From Haloquadratum sp. J07HQX50 (GTDB taxonomy: Archaea; Halobacteriota; Halobacteria; Halobacteriales; Haloferacaceae): a stretch of DNA of 5,161 nt. The stretch covers positions 1,253,878 to 1,259,038 of the forward strand of contig KE356563.1 in NCBI GenBank assembly GCA_000416005.1, written 5' to 3'. Below the pieces are notes generated by a model. It made no database searches. It worked only from the letters and a program-made list of their open reading frames with translations, and was not told where the DNA came from. The position numbers were made by a program, and so were the translations under genes. Shown in pieces: positions 5,066 to 5,161 of the stretch. Position 1 is the stretch's first letter. Each line of letters starts with the position of its first letter.

Positions 5066-5161
5066 TCAGTTGCCCATTGTATCAGGACCTGTCGGGAATC
5101 GGGATTCTGCGACCGCAAATAGGAGAGTACTGATAACACCAAGTAGTGTACCTGTTGTCAG
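5066..5161 (-). CDS. C-terminal fragment of an unidentified, probably membrane-associated protein
   Basis: The last 31 residues of a minus-strand gene that continues past the right edge; it ends at TGA (5066-5068), 46 bases from the convergent prenyl synthase. The visible end begins with the hydrophobic TGTLLGVISTLLFAVAE and finishes SRFPTGPDTMGN. It looks like one final membrane helix followed by a short polar tail. The frame is open to the edge, and the hydrophobic-then-polar pattern is more protein-like than the competing 36-codon plus-strand frame at 5023-5133. I do not recognise the family, and so short a fragment could be chance. Confidence 0.5.
   Translation of the reverse strand: MTTGTLLGVISTLLFAVAESRFPTGPDTMGN

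Noticed and set aside
5023..5133. 36-codon plus-strand frame downstream of the prenyl synthase
   Set aside because: It has no promoter or recognisable features and competes with a more protein-like minus-strand C-terminus.
1..5161. CRISPR array, tRNA or rRNA genes
   Set aside because: I saw no regularly spaced repeats, no cloverleaf with a T-loop consensus, and no rRNA-like conserved stretches.

Overview
The window looks like chromosomal DNA of a halophilic archaeon, most probably a Haloquadratum-like member of the Halobacteria. The proteins have a haloarchaeal character: acidic secreted and membrane proteins, an archaeal pilin-type N-terminus, and a membrane-bound winged-helix regulator. 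Two start codons also have plausible TATA/BRE elements about 27-28 bases upstream, as in leaderless haloarchaeal genes. Base composition is unusually low in GC for the group: a sampled 60-base line of coding sequence is about 47% GC. The organism assignment is inference; no marker gene is present.

Layout, left to right. (1) The C-terminal part of a class I SAM-dependent methyltransferase (+, cut by the left edge). (2) A small type IV pilin-like protein (-, 289-789), whose stop codon overlaps the methyltransferase stop. (3) About 670 bases (790-1460) with no convincing gene. This stretch is locally GC-rich, carries two sequences resembling ends of haloarchaeal IS200/IS605/IS1341-type (TnpB) elements, has a perfect 8-bp stem hairpin, and may hold a short broken coding fragment. 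I read it as an insertion-element graveyard. (4) A large secreted protein with a coiled coil and a C-terminal beta-rich domain (-, 1461-2828). (5) A 122-bp divergent promoter region. (6) A transmembrane protein with an extracellular sensor-like domain and a cytoplasmic winged-helix DNA-binding domain (+, 2951-4132). (7) A polyprenyl diphosphate synthase (+, 4177-5019). (8) The last 31 residues of an unidentified, probably membrane-associated protein (-, cut by the right edge).

How the genes may work together. The divergent pair at 1461-4132 is the most interesting part: a secreted protein and a one-component membrane regulator share a short promoter region, which suggests co-regulation or ligand-receptor partnership at the cell surface (inference). 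The prenyl synthase follows the regulator by 44 bp but may have its own promoter. It would make the isoprenoid chains used for archaeal ether lipids, quinones or carotenoids. Its chain-length pocket has small residues upstream of the first aspartate motif, which hints at a product longer than C20. I found no CRISPR array, tRNA, rRNA or intact transposase.
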